Shown here: one piece after another, positions 1 through 7,793 of the stretch | Layout: each line of letters begins with the position of its first letter | Numbering within the stretch: the first letter of the stretch is position 1 | Source: Psilocybe azurescens | Taxonomy: Eukaryota; Basidiomycota; Agaricomycetes; Agaricales; Agrocybaceae | DNA: 10,970 nucleotides | Reading direction: 5' to 3' | Assembly (NCBI GenBank): GCA_023853785.1 | Contig: JAJIRX010000796.1 | Location: 1 to 10,970, forward strand | Translations under genes and position numbers: made by a program | Notes under the pieces: generated by a model | What the model was told of the DNA's origin: nothing | What the model saw: the letters and a program-made list of their open reading frames with translations, nothing else | Database searches by the model: none

Positions 1-2
1 CT

Positions 3-112
3 GATGTTATGCCTAATGCTACTATAAATAGATGGATAGAAGAGATAGGTCTCTTCCATTTCACTATCAGACATGTTGCTGGAAAAACCTTCGGACCAGA
101 TGGTTTATCAAG
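3..112 (+). pseudogene. C-terminal end of pol RNase H domain (partial, window edge)
   Basis: Frame 3 reads TINRWIEEIGLFHF, then HVAGK, then FGPDGLS. This matches the end of the RNase H domain of fungal Ty3/Gypsy polyproteins, where the HV-x-G and PDGLS (elsewhere ADALSR) blocks surround the last catalytic aspartate; that Asp (in PDG) is present. RNase H removes the RNA strand of the RNA/DNA hybrid during reverse transcription. The domain start is outside the window. After about position 110 the natural continuation (RPRQPLDNPEPP) is in frame 2, so a single-base-scale indel lies here. The ATG at 32 in frame 2 is not a real start. Confidence 0.75.
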
Positions 113-493
113 CGACCTCGCCAGCCGCTTGATAATCCGGAACCGCCTAGTGAGAATACGGAAGAAGAACCCTGGGGACCACCTGTGATAGAATTAGACA
201 ACTCTAGCGATCCACCTCCTTTACCGGTAGAAGACTTCGTATCAGAAATTGATAAGAGGACCGGATTTGTACTGGAAGAGCTGGGAGATCGTAGAGGGAT
301 GCCTATCGAGCGATCACCAGCGTCCACCAAAAGCCAAAAGCCTCTGAAGGAAAGAGGTCTGCTAAAGATATTAGACATTAAGCAAGAGATAGAGCAAGAA
401 CCAGAGTTTGACAGGATAGCTAGAGTTGCTGATAACTTCTTAATAGAGTTGGCGGGCGGACGAAATGAGACTAATAGAACAAAAGCAGCTTGA
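113..493 (+). pseudogene. pol linker between RNase H and integrase
   Basis: Frame 2 is open from the RNase H frame change to a stop at 491-493. The sequence is rich in Pro, Glu and Asp (PEPPSENTEEEPWGPP), as is usual for the poorly conserved, probably unstructured linker between RNase H and integrase in fungal Gypsy elements. No catalytic motif is visible. The frame is lost again between about 440 and 530. Frame 3 also has a short plausible stretch there (MRLIEQKQLELYLQS), so two small indels are possible. Confidence 0.55.
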
Positions 494-1513
494 GCTATAC
501 CTGCAATCTAAGGGAGGAACTAGGTCCTGAACGAAGGGACTATGTTCAGCAATTAGTATCTACTCTAACATTACCTGATGAGACAGCAATTCTGGCAATG
601 CCTTATCCAGAAGAGCAGCGATCGCCAAAAGGAAAACAGCAGGATCGCCAATTAGAATGGGCGATCCAGTGGCACAAGGATCACAGCTTCCAACCGAAGG
701 GTTTGGATAAAAAGCAACATATGCAATTTCTACAATGGGTTAGGCGATTCATTATGTTTGAAGGGCGCTTATATCTAAGGAACTCGGGCGCTACCCATAG
801 ATTAGTGGTGTCTAAAGACAAACGACTGTATATGCTTACTGCAGCCCATGACCACGTCGGCCATAGAGGAGTCTATGCAACAACTCAGCTACTGGTACAG
901 CGATTCTGGTGGCCAGAAATGGAGAAGGATATTAATTGGTTTGTGAAAACTTGTCACTTATGTCAGGAACGACAAAAGACACTGATAAGAATTAAACCGG
1001 TTATCACACATACTCCTTCAATATTTCAGACCTTACATGCAGACTGTATGGTAATGAGCACTGCATCAAATAATTGTCATCATATAGTGCATGGAAGAGA
1101 CGCTCTTACATCTTGGATGGAGGGACGACCTTTACGCTCGGAAACGGGTAGGGCTATAGGACAATGGATTTGGGAAGATATCATCTGCAGATGGGCTTGT
1201 ATAGCGGAATTTGTAACAGATAATGGACCACCGTTTGTAGCAGCTGCCAACTGGTTGACTGAGAAGTATGGCATCGTCAGCATTAAGATCTCTCCGTATA
1301 ATTCACGAGCCAATGGTGCGGTGGAACGACCACACTGGGACGTTCGCCAGGTAATATATAAAATGCTAGGAGCCGCTAATGTACACAAGTGGTTCTGGTT
1401 CTTCTCATATATTATGTGGGCAGATCGTGTGACTATACGAAGGCTGGGGTGTTCGCCATATTTTATGGTCACTGGGGCGAACCCTGTTCTCCCATTAGAC
1501 GTCAAGGGCGACA
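490..1513 (+). pseudogene. Gypsy integrase: HHCC zinc-binding and catalytic core domains
   Basis: An open stretch in frame 1, running to a stop at 1549-1551, holds the integrase; the family frame leaves it near 1510. Numbering residues from 490: the zinc-binding motif is H120, H125, C155, C158. The core triad is D185 (in HADCMVM), D244 (in VTDNGPPF) and E279 (in ANGAVERPHWDVR), with D244 and E279 separated by 34 residues, as expected for D,D(35)E integrases. Integrase joins LTR cDNA ends to host DNA in the nucleus. The first ~80 residues are linker. All catalytic and zinc residues are kept although the polyprotein is broken on both sides. TTG at 490 is not a real start because this is part of a polyprotein. 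One palindrome GCGATCGC (618-625) lies in the non-conserved linker. Confidence 0.9.
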
Positions 1514-2038
1514 TGGCTAGTCAAACCTCCTACTGGGGTAATGACCGATGAAGCCTTAATCGCTTCCGCTCAAGCACTAGCGAAACACCAGTTACACGTA
1601 GCCTCGATGCGGACTCGTATAGATAAGCAAAAATATGAAGCCCTATTGCGATATGAACGAGATAATCAGGCAGTAATTAAAGACTATAATTTTGTGCCTG
1701 GAGATCTAGTACTAGTACGCAATTCAGGAGTTGAATCTTCCTTAAATAAGAAGTTAAAGCCAAGATACCTAGGACCTATGATAGTGATAAGGCGGACTAG
1801 GGAGGCTCGTATGTAGTGGCAGAAATGAACGGAGCGGTTATGCAGAGCAAGGTAGCAGCCTTTAGGGTAGTACCTTACTTTGCTAGGGAAGATAGCGATC
1901 CCCGGCTCTGTTACGGACCTCATTGATATATCTAAGCAAGGTCTAAGAAAAATAATAGACGGCCCTGATGACCAGTCCTTGCCTTTCAAAGACATGGCCT
2001 TTGAGCATGCTCCTTTACACTCAGATGAAGACGAGTAA
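1514..2038 (+). pseudogene. Integrase C-terminal region with GPY/F-like module and pol end
   Basis: Frame 2 from about 1514 gives WLVKPPTGVMTDEALIA, then a charged helical stretch (1560-1690), then DLVLVRNSG and KLKPRYLGPMIVIRR (to ~1795). This is the GPY/F-like module of Ty3/Gypsy integrases, which aids multimer formation and target-DNA contact. Frame 1 continues it as [13 protein letters not shown] and [12 protein letters not shown] (to ~1890). Frame 2 again supplies an acidic tail from ~1905 ([13 protein letters not shown]) to HSDEDE and a stop at 2036-2038. Three frame changes therefore break this part. No chromodomain is visible. The final stop is the probable natural end of pol. Confidence 0.75.
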
Positions 2039-2228
2039 AAATCTTAAAAACCGGTAATGACGATCGCCCGAACAAGCGATCGCCAGGACGGCGAAAGACG
2101 TCTTCATTAAAACTCGTACTGGGTAATAAGAGGGAAACACCAAACCAATAATAGACTAAGAAGTTTGCTATTGGAAGGTACTCTACCAAAAGGGGAAAAA
2201 CTAGAAGGGACTTCAGGAGGACAGACAA
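2039..2228. other. Convergent spacer between pol end and minus-strand gene end
   Basis: About 190 bp separate the pol stop (2038) from the last stop of the minus-strand coding segment C (2229-2231). It holds one perfect palindrome (2076-2083), a one-mismatch copy (2061-2068) and a purine-rich run (2188-2213). I see no LTR start (TG...), no convincing polypurine tract immediately followed by TG, and no gene. Confidence 0.5.
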
Positions 2229-2451
2229 TTATTTAGACAGAGCTGAAGTAATCTCGGAGAGCTGTTTCATAGCGACTCTACGTTCGACCGCCTTGAAAAA
2301 CATATTAGACTCGCAGTCCCGGATACGTGCTTGTAAAAAGAGGATTTGGTGGCGGTTAACTTCGCATCCTCACTTGCAATAAAAGGGGAAGTGCTGGCTC
2401 GCGTCAAAAAGAATTAGAGAAGCGCCTCCGGGATGACCTTAGTGGACGGAT

Positions 2452-2514
2452 CTGCGAACCAAGAGTTTAGCGGAGGATCGCCAAAACAAGAAAGGGCGAT
2501 CGCTAGATGCTTAC
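2452..2514 (-). other. Candidate intron, 63 nt (segment C)
   Basis: On the minus strand it begins GTAAGC, has a branch-like CTAAAC 13-18 nt before the end, and ends TTCGCAG. It splits FDFLSTE from DPSTKVIPEALL in phase. It contains one perfect palindrome (2496-2503), showing that the motif is not tied to coding sequence. Confidence 0.6.
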
Positions 2515-2821
2515 CTTCGGTAGACAAAAAGTCAAACTTGTCAGTTCTAGCACGTTTGGAACCAGTGGCTGCATAGCGGGACGCCTTGAGAAAAGGATGT
2601 CCTTTAGTATCAACTCAGGGACTTGATCGTAGTCCAGTATAATCACCTCGGGCGTTTATCACTAGACTTGTAAGAGCCCTAGCTTTATTATCATTCATGT
2701 CAAGGGACCTAATGAAAAGGAGGACATACCTTGCTGGTATCAGCGGCCGATCGCTTACTACGAGACTTCTTAGTAGTGGAACTAATGATCTCGACATCAT
2801 CGTCAACGATCATAGGGCGGA

Positions 2822-2874
2822 CTGATGCAGAGAATGTTAGGGGATAGCTCGATAGCAACGGATAAGCGGCTTAC
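2822..2874 (-). other. Candidate intron, 53 nt (segment C)
   Basis: On the minus strand: GTAAGC donor, perfect CTAAC branch site about 14 nt from the end, CATCAG acceptor. The signals are textbook for a basidiomycete intron. The reading frame across it is disturbed by a nearby frame change, so the join is not confirmed by phase. Confidence 0.55.
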
Positions 2875-3018
2875 GTCGGAAAATTCCTCCTGAGGATAGA
2901 AAGTAAGCTCAGGGTTGCTACAGAGTGGAAGAAACGAACTCCACCTCTCCAGATTCATCAGTAGGGCGAGTCTGGTGAAGACGATTGCCAATCCTTTGAA
3001 TCTGAAGGGCGAGTTGGG

Positions 3019-3056
3019 CTATAGAGAGAGAAGAAAAGCGTCGCTGTAACACTCAC
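3019..3056 (-). other. Candidate intron, 38 nt (segment C)
   Basis: On the minus strand: GTGAGT consensus donor, long pyrimidine tract and TATAG acceptor. Removing it joins EDETLG to SQLALQIQRIG in frame (phase 1). The length is short for a fungal intron. Confidence 0.55.
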
Positions 3057-3288
3057 AACCAAGGGTTTCGTCCTCTGCGGCCTTGGTAGGAGATGCAGCG
3101 TTGAGTTGGGCCTCGCGATCAGCATGAATTCCTTTGCAGATCGCCCCAATAATGTGATACTCTGAAGTATAGCGATACAGTTTGGAATCGAACAGTGGCA
3201 GCTCTGAAGCCCTTTTCGCCAAACCGAAAACGATCTCACAAGGATCCCCAAGTTGATTAATGATAGCAGCATGGTCCTTCCAGCCCAC

Positions 3289-3322
3289 CTAGTAGAAAGC
3301 AAAAACAATCAAATACTAGTAC
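3289..3322 (-). other. Candidate intron, 34 nt (segment C)
   Basis: On the minus strand: GTACTA donor, T-rich centre, CTACTAG acceptor. It joins RFNILKP to VGWKDHAA in phase 0. Very short; supported mainly by the clean join and by stretches that look protein-like on both sides. Confidence 0.45.
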
Positions 3323-3693
3323 AGGTTTAAGGATGTTAAAACGCACAAGGAACCGTGCCGCTTCATTCAACAACGGATAATTGACAGCGGCCGGTTTTCA
3401 GCAGTAGGAGTCCAGTCCTTAGGAGCATGGTGAAGGGCTACGAGAACGTAAAGTTCGTAGCATCCGCAACAGATGGCACAAGAGATATAGCAGTTACTTC
3501 TGAAGTGAGAACAGGCATGATGAAGTGAGGGGAGATCGGCTTGACAATGAAGGCGATCCCTCTTATACTGGAAGAACCCTCTCATAGAAAGATCAATGGG
3601 CGGCGATCGCTTGACAAGATCTGCAGAAGTAAGAAAGACACTGGGCAAGCGCGTGGTAGACATTTGCAAATCAGTTCGTATGTAAAAACAAGC

Positions 3694-3739
3694 CTAATAC
3701 GAAGTGATTAGAAAACTAATGCAACTAATTTAAAACTAC
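3694..3739 (-). other. Candidate intron, 46 nt (B/C boundary)
   Basis: On the minus strand: GTAGTT donor, CTAAT branch-like site, TATTAG acceptor. If real, it would link segments B and C into one gene. The join gives a frame different from that of the ATG at 3663, so an extra indel would be required. Alternatively B stops here at a TAG. Confidence 0.3.
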
Positions 3740-3964
3740 GGGCGGAAATGGTCCGGAATTTCCTCTATATTTCCAGGATGGAAAGCAACAGAACGGGGAC
3801 GAAGAGGAGCACTATAACGCTTAAAGATGGCTGAATACTCCAAAGCGAGCGGCACTCCAAAAAGTCAATAGGAAGTGGCGGATAGGAAAAATGGTTCTCA
3901 GAGCGCTGTAGTATTCGGTACCGTCGTAAAAGCCCGGATCAGCTGAAAAAGGCTCCATCAGTTG

Positions 3965-3998
3965 CTAAACCCATCTAGTAAAAGTGATTAGCGCTTAC
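3965..3998 (-). other. Candidate intron, 34 nt (segment B)
   Basis: On the minus strand: GTAAGC donor, CTAATC branch-like site, TTTAG acceptor. It joins TMILTRP to QLMEPFSADPG in phase 0 and bypasses an in-frame stop. A nearer acceptor (24 nt) would lead into a stop. Confidence 0.5.
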
Positions 3999-4182
3999 GG
4001 GACGGGTAAGGATCATTGTTGAAACCTTGGCACCGTCGGGTCCGACATGAGAGTGAAAAACTGATGGAACTGAGCTCCCAAGCAATGGGTGCTGCGCACA
4101 CACGGAACCAGTGATACGCGGCAGTCTGAAATGCTTGACCGGAGTATTGCCCAAAGTGAATGTCACCACGAGGAATTGCCAA

Positions 4183-4232
4183 CTAAGAGATCATGAGTCT
4201 AGCCAACATTAACTTCTGATAACTGTTTCTAC
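4183..4232 (-). other. Candidate intron, 50 nt (segment B)
   Basis: On the minus strand: GTAGAA donor, pyrimidine-containing TCTCTTAG acceptor. It joins SISWVP to WQFLVVTFTLG in phase 2, opening a frame of more than 50 residues downstream and removing an in-frame TAG at the donor. Confidence 0.6.
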
Positions 4233-4566
4233 GGCACCCAAGAGATGGAGTCAGTTGGATGAGCTCTGCCAAAGGGACGACCGGAACTAGGTTGTTCTTT
4301 CTGTTTCTGGTAGAACGCCCGCTTGAATTTCTGGTGAGCAGCGTTGAGGTCGTACAACAAATTGTGATAAGCAACGGGATCGCTAGTAGGGTTATAATTT
4401 AGAACCTGGTAAAATAGCGCCTTGATCTCGGGGCTAGGTCTTCATATTCGTCGGCGACAGCATAACGAAAATCAAGGTCCTCATAGAAGACCTGGCTGGG
4501 GGAATTTGAACAGGCACGTAGAGATTAGGCAAAGGATTAGACATTGGTCTATACAAGACAGATAGG

Positions 4567-5452
4567 CTATCTAAAGCTACTTATGTGTTTAGTCAATCCG
4601 GCCAAGACGAGTGTGAGAATAGTGGATCGCTGAGGAGATCCCCTTCGAGCGATCGCCTTGCGGTTGGACTTCCATATCCCATGCGGCTCCAAGCGAACGC
4701 CCAATTGGAAACTGGCGAAAAGGTGAACATATTCCTGACGCCGGGCAGCCAATATTGATAGGCGCAAGTGGGGAGGAAGTAATTGGTTATTCTGAAATTG
4801 CTTTGGATCCACGAGGTATAAAGAATCTAGACTCTCTAACGCTCAGTATGGGTTCCTAAGCATTTTGTGAATAAAAGTTTTACCTGTCGAATAGGCCGAC
4901 TAATGACGGAACCAATAGCACGGAAACTGGGGACCTCCGGTCGGGCGATCAGAACATAGATATGGTCGTGAAGGCGTCCGGGAGGTAGACCCACGGGGCC
5001 TAGTTGAATCCAGGACTTGGCAAGGTCAACAAAAATTATGCACTACTTCGTTTTCATAGTTGATGTCAGCAATGTCGAACTGGCTAAGATGGGGATCAGA
5101 AAGTGTTATCATCAGGAGCAAAAGTTATAGAGTAACGTACCAGCTGTACAGTGGCTTGAATTAAGGATTGCAGAGGTGGTACGAAACCTAGGACGGGGTC
5201 CACTTGCGCTTCAACACCCGATTCTGGCATTCATGTTTGTAAATGCAATACTCATCGAGAAGCTTGCGAAGGCTTGGGCGTCGGTCGATGGCAGAAGAGT
5301 AAGGGTGCTGGCGATACCTCTGGATAGTACTCTCATCCAAGTGATAATACTCGCTCAGTGCACGCTGATAGTACGGTGTTGTGTGAGGAATGAAATCAGA
5401 GCGAGCCTCTCTCGGCTAGGCGCGCGATGGGTGGAACAATAGGTGGATCCAT
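4567..5452 (-). pseudogene. Segment A: unrecognised coding region, probable N-terminal part of the antisense cluster
   Basis: The ATG at 5452-5450 starts MDPPIVPPIARLAER; a TATA-like palindrome lies about 35 bp upstream. After a frame change near 5400 the reading is SDFIPHTTPYYQRALSEYYH, then RRPSLRKLLDEYCIYKHE. After another near 5215 it is DPVLGFVPPLQSLIQATVQL, and after one near 5100 DPHLSQFDIADINYENEVV, DLAKSWIQLGPVGLPPGRL and YVLIARPEVPSFRAIGSVIS. A candidate intron (4827-4883) follows. Beyond it two frames are open down to 4593 or 4567; the one ending at 4567 (LRLSILAARRQEYVHLFASF) looks more protein-like, although phase-0 splicing favours the other. I recognise no domain. The segment may be a separate gene or the first third of a gene continuing through B and C. 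Confidence 0.55.
4827..4883 (-). other. Candidate intron, 57 nt (segment A)
   Basis: On the minus strand: GTAAAA donor after SRPIRQ, acceptor GTCTAG at 4827 or GTTAG at 4837. The acceptor choice decides the downstream frame, which I could not settle. Confidence 0.4.
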
Positions 5453-5483
5453 GGCTACGGGACAAGACGAACTATGTCGATTC

Positions 5484-5497
5484 TCCTTTATAAAGGA
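5484..5497. promoter_or_regulatory. 14-bp palindromic TATA-like element
   Basis: TCCTTTATAAAGGA is a perfect palindrome containing a TATA box that reads in both directions. It lies about 35 bp upstream of the segment A ATG (5452, minus strand). This is close for a TATA box, leaving only a very short leader. Promoter role is inferred from position alone. Confidence 0.4.
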
Positions 5498-5601
5498 TCG
5501 CCCGGGTCAGGTATAACTTATGGAATCCACACGTGGTCGGCCGCTGTATTACACATAATTCAGTGCGAATGCTTGGCGATCTCTACACAACTAGGGAGTT
5601 G

Positions 5602-5621
5602 TGATCTTTAGTTGGGGGAGA
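5602..5621. repeat. Dispersed ~20-bp element, copy 1
   Basis: TGATCTTTAGTTGGGGGAGA here and TCATCTTTTAGTTGGGGGAG plus A at 8345-8365 agree except for one substitution and one T-run length change. Each copy lies upstream of a minus-strand gene (about 150 bp from the segment A ATG; about 425 bp from the ATG at 7920). It could be a shared promoter element or a shared transposon remnant. Confidence 0.45.
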
Positions 5622-5664
5622 GCGATCACCATGTGTAGCGATCACTATGTAAGCAATCACCAAG
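5621..5664. repeat. Three tandem 15-16 bp units built on degraded GCGATCGC
   Basis: GCGATCAC at 5622-5629 and 5638-5645 and GCAATCAC at 5653-5660 are spaced 16 and 15 bp apart, with similar intervening bases. Each differs from GCGATCGC only by CG-to-CA changes. The array sits directly beside the dispersed element and upstream of segment A. Confidence 0.55.
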
Positions 5665-6663
5665 TGGATAGAGGACTTAGAAATTCTGCGATTTGAAATT
5701 TTAGTGATTCTCTAACAAGTTTTAAAGCGAAACTTAGCAATTAGTAAAAGTAAAATAAGCAGTAGGACTGAAGACTCGGCAAGGAAAAGGATAGCATGGT
5801 CAATTAAGAGAGATCAATGTAACTAATTTCTTAAAGAAACATTCACCCGACCAAAAAAAGGGTTTCATTACAAAAGAATTATGAGATACAAGTAAAAGCT
5901 ACTATAGGAAGAAACCCTGAAAAGATCCTAAGTAGTATGCAAAAGTGCACAAAAGAGAAAAGTACTGCCATATAAAAACATATAAAGTCCCAAGAAAGAG
6001 GGTGAAAAACAGTCAGTGAGCGAGCCGGGCCTTCTTGGAGGGGCGATCGTCCTCAGACTCTTCGGCAGATCCTTCAGAAACGGAGTCAGAGGACTCCTCC
6101 GTTACGGCAGGAGCTCAGGGCTCCTCCTCGCGGCAGAGCCCTCCGATCCCCGTCCTGGAAGAACTCTCTCTCCACTGTCAGATGAGACAGACTCGGTGGA
6201 GTCCTCACTGGACTCTTTGCCACTGGGAAGCTTCACTCGGCTTCCAAATCCCGAGCATGGGATGATCATCAGAGGGTCGAGGGACAGGAGGGACGAAGTT
6301 CCGTCGTCATCCAGAATAGCCGGATTCTTGGAAGCAGCTGATAAAGCTGCGGGAATCGCTCGAGATGGCGAGGGAAGGGCTCGAAGGAGTTCGTGCAAAT
6401 TTCGGAGAGGGAATCGCCCACTTGAAAGGGTCCTCCAGATCAAAAAGAGAAGCCGATGGCCGCTCGTCGAAGCGCTTCGTCACCATCAAACAAGGGGGCT
6501 AAAACGTTGTCGGCGGTGGGGAAGTTGTGGACGATCGCCTGAAGGGTCTCGGAGAGGCGGAACTCTAAATCAAGCGTGCGAGACTGGAGTCGGGCGGCGA
6601 GGTCGATCGCCTCGACCTCAAGGCGACGCGCATCCCGCAAATCCCGACATAGCAAGCGTAGGG

Positions 6664-6720
6664 CTAAAAGAAATCTGTTAAAAAGCATACCGGGGTAAAA
6701 CTGCAAAGATAAAAACTTAC
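6664..6720 (-). other. Intron, 57 nt, of the zinc-cluster gene
   Basis: On the minus strand: GTAAGT perfect donor, TTAAC branch-like site 16-12 nt before the end and CTTTTAG acceptor. The length is a multiple of three, so it does not break the frame when read through. Confidence 0.75.
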
Positions 6721-6909
6721 CATTGGCCGAAAGCGATCCCATCTGAGCGTACCGGTTGTACAGGCATCTGGACAGGTGGGGGAGCCAGCGGAAAAGAAGC
6801 AGGGTTTTGGTTTTGGCCTCTGGCAAGGTCCACAACGCTCGCCAAGGCCGCGGAATGTACAGGCCGAAGGTGTGTTTGACAAAACACACTGGGCGCAAAT
6901 CATCAGAGG

Positions 6910-6965
6910 CTGGCAAAACACTTAAAGTCAGAAATAATCAGTCAGATAAAGCAAAAGTGACCTAC
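6910..6965 (-). other. Intron, 56 nt, of the zinc-cluster gene
   Basis: On the minus strand: GTAGGT donor, two CTGAC branch-like sites, TTGCCAG acceptor. Splicing joins ...GNHKSV to PLMICAQC in phase 0, which moves the reading exactly into the six-cysteine frame. Confidence 0.75.
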
Positions 6966-7520
6966 AACAGACTTGTGATTGCCTAGATCAGCGAGCTCGT
7001 GAGCAGCGATAGGAGGATCGTCTGGACTCGCCGCCCGCAGAACAGGCTCACCAGGGTTCGCCTCGAGCGCAGCGATCGCCGTCGATTTCTTGCGATCGTA
7101 TGACTTGGCGTGGACTCCTCGTTGGCCAGTCGTTGACTTAGCGGCTCCACGTTTTCGTTTGGCAGGAGGATCGACGGGTGCTGGAGTTATGTCGGGAGAG
7201 GGCGATCGCCGTACGCCGCTTGGACCTGCTACGGGCGTGGAGGGAAGAGCGCGGTGGCGACGGTCCTCAGCCTGAGCGAACATCTCCAGTATCCCCATCG
7301 GACGGAGAGGTGGGGATGCAACAACTGGAGAAAGCGGGAGGAGGGGTAAGGGCGCGAGCTTTACCTTTCCCTTTGACGCGGCGAGAGGGCATTGTTCTGG
7401 TGGCCTGAGGAACAGAGGAGGAGCGATCGCCTCGTCTGTCGGGCTAGGAGGACGATCCCGTCGAAGACCTAAGAAAAGCAGCACCGGCCAGACTATGCAC
7501 GTCCCAAGATACGTATTCTC

Positions 7521-7581
7521 CTAAAAAGAAGTAGTCACGGCGGTAAAATAAAATAGCAAAACAAAGTGATAAAAGACCTAC
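7521..7581 (-). other. Intron, 61 nt, of the zinc-cluster gene
   Basis: On the minus strand: GTAGGT donor, TGAC branch-like site, long pyrimidine run and TTTTTAG acceptor. Splicing is in phase for SRSFLY joined to GEYVSWDVHSL (phase 1). The frame later used by exon 3 is different, so an indel lies downstream. Confidence 0.7.
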
Positions 7582-7738
7582 CGTAGAGAAAGGACCGCGA
7601 GGAAAAGGTGCTGGTACAACTCAAAAGTCCGAGACCGTGCCCGAACAAACAAGAAAATATGTTGTGAAAGTGTGCGGCGCTTATTGCGAACTCAGATTCT
7701 TCAAAGTCTTTATCCTCGTACTGGAGGAGATGGTTGGA

Positions 7739-7793
7739 CTAATAGAAATTGTTGAAAAAGAGAAAACAAGTAAAGCGGGAATGTACAACTCAC
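7739..7793 (-). other. Intron, 55 nt, of the zinc-cluster gene
   Basis: On the minus strand: GTGAGT donor, pyrimidine-rich centre, TTCAACA branch-like site and CTATTAG acceptor. Splicing joins LGEMQVHL to SNHLLQYEDKDFEE in phase 0. Confidence 0.75.

Larger units (their letters stand above)
1..2038 (+). mobile_element. pol: 3' part of a Ty3/Gypsy-type LTR retrotransposon pol region
   Basis: The order RNase H end, linker, zinc-binding integrase domain, integrase core, GPY/F-like module is that of Ty3/Gypsy (Metaviridae) pol. Reverse transcriptase, protease and gag would lie left of the window. The reading frame changes at about 110-113 (frame 3 to 2), 440-530 (2 to 1, possibly via 3), 1505-1514 (1 to 2), 1790-1800 (2 to 1) and 1890-1907 (1 to 2), so the polyprotein cannot be read through as given. 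Several changes sit at short G or C runs, for example the C run near 1900. No 3' LTR follows directly: from 2229 onward the DNA is occupied by minus-strand coding segments. The element is either truncated or unusually long. Confidence 0.9.
2229..3693 (-). pseudogene. Segment C: unrecognised intron-containing coding region, C-terminal part of the antisense cluster
   Basis: Reading right to left, an open frame runs from an ATG at 3663 (MSTTRLPSV), through a Cys-rich stretch (3420-3510) and DWTPTAE, then after a frame change near 3390 through YPLLNEAARFLVRFNILKP. Candidate introns 3289-3322 and 3019-3056 splice in phase into VGWKDHAAIINQLGDP and later QLALQIQRIGNRL. Further exons give VDDDVEIISSTTKKSRSKRS (basic, possible nuclear signal), KASRYAATGSKRARTDKF and, past intron 2452-2514, a helical C-terminus ending KQLSEITSALSK before the stop at 2229-2231. 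At least three or four frame changes break it. I recognise no family and propose no function. It may be the last part of one gene with segments A and B. A second frame is also open at 3440-3570, so the exon frame there is uncertain. Confidence 0.55.
3694..4566 (-). pseudogene. Segment B: unrecognised intron-containing coding region
   Basis: An ATG at 4544-4542 opens MSNPLPNLYVPVQIPPSQVF; the same frame is open slightly further upstream (from about 4572), so this may be internal to a longer gene. After a frame change near 4435 the reading continues SPEIKALFYQVLNYNPTSD, HNLLYDLNAAHQKFKRAFYQ and DSISWVP. Intron 4183-4232 (50 nt) splices in phase to WQFLVVTFTLGNTPVKHFRL. Intron 3965-3998 (34 nt) splices in phase to QLMEPFSADPGFYDGTEYY. 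A further frame change near 3845 leads to EYSAIFKRYSAPLRPRSV and EEIPDHFRP, where either a stop or a 46-nt intron (3694-3739, with branch-like CTAAT) follows. No known domain was recognised. Clean splicing at two introns supports a genuine protein-coding past. Confidence 0.6.
5453..6012. other. Non-coding spacer between the two minus-strand genes
   Basis: About 560 bp without a supported gene. The right half (5690-6012) is A-rich and would be the 3' flank of the minus-strand gene that ends at 6013. The left half is the likely upstream region of segment A: it holds a TATA palindrome (5484-5497), a three-unit repeat of degraded GCGATCGC sites (5621-5664) and an element shared with 8345-8365. 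Confidence 0.5.

Noticed and set aside
1080..1514. Minus-strand open frame of 144 codons
   Set aside because: Shadow of the integrase core, which is unmistakable on the plus strand.
2188..2213. Polypurine tract before a 3' LTR
   Set aside because: Purine-rich, but not followed by a TG LTR start, and coding sequence of segment C begins within 20 bp.
3420..3510. Cys-rich stretch of segment C as a CCHC zinc knuckle (gag)
   Set aside because: Cysteine spacing does not fit C-x2-C-x4-H-x4-C, and another frame is open over the same bases.
5176..5442. Plus-strand open frame of 88 codons
   Set aside because: Opposite segment A, which reads as protein on the minus strand with an ATG and plausible continuation.
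5621..5664. CRISPR-like array
   Set aside because: Units are 15-16 bp with no distinct spacers, in a eukaryotic context.
6016..6681. Plus-strand open frame of 221 codons
   Set aside because: It is Arg/Ser/Gly-rich, has no domain, and lies opposite the minus-strand gene, whose exon 5 has a sensible C-terminus and intron.
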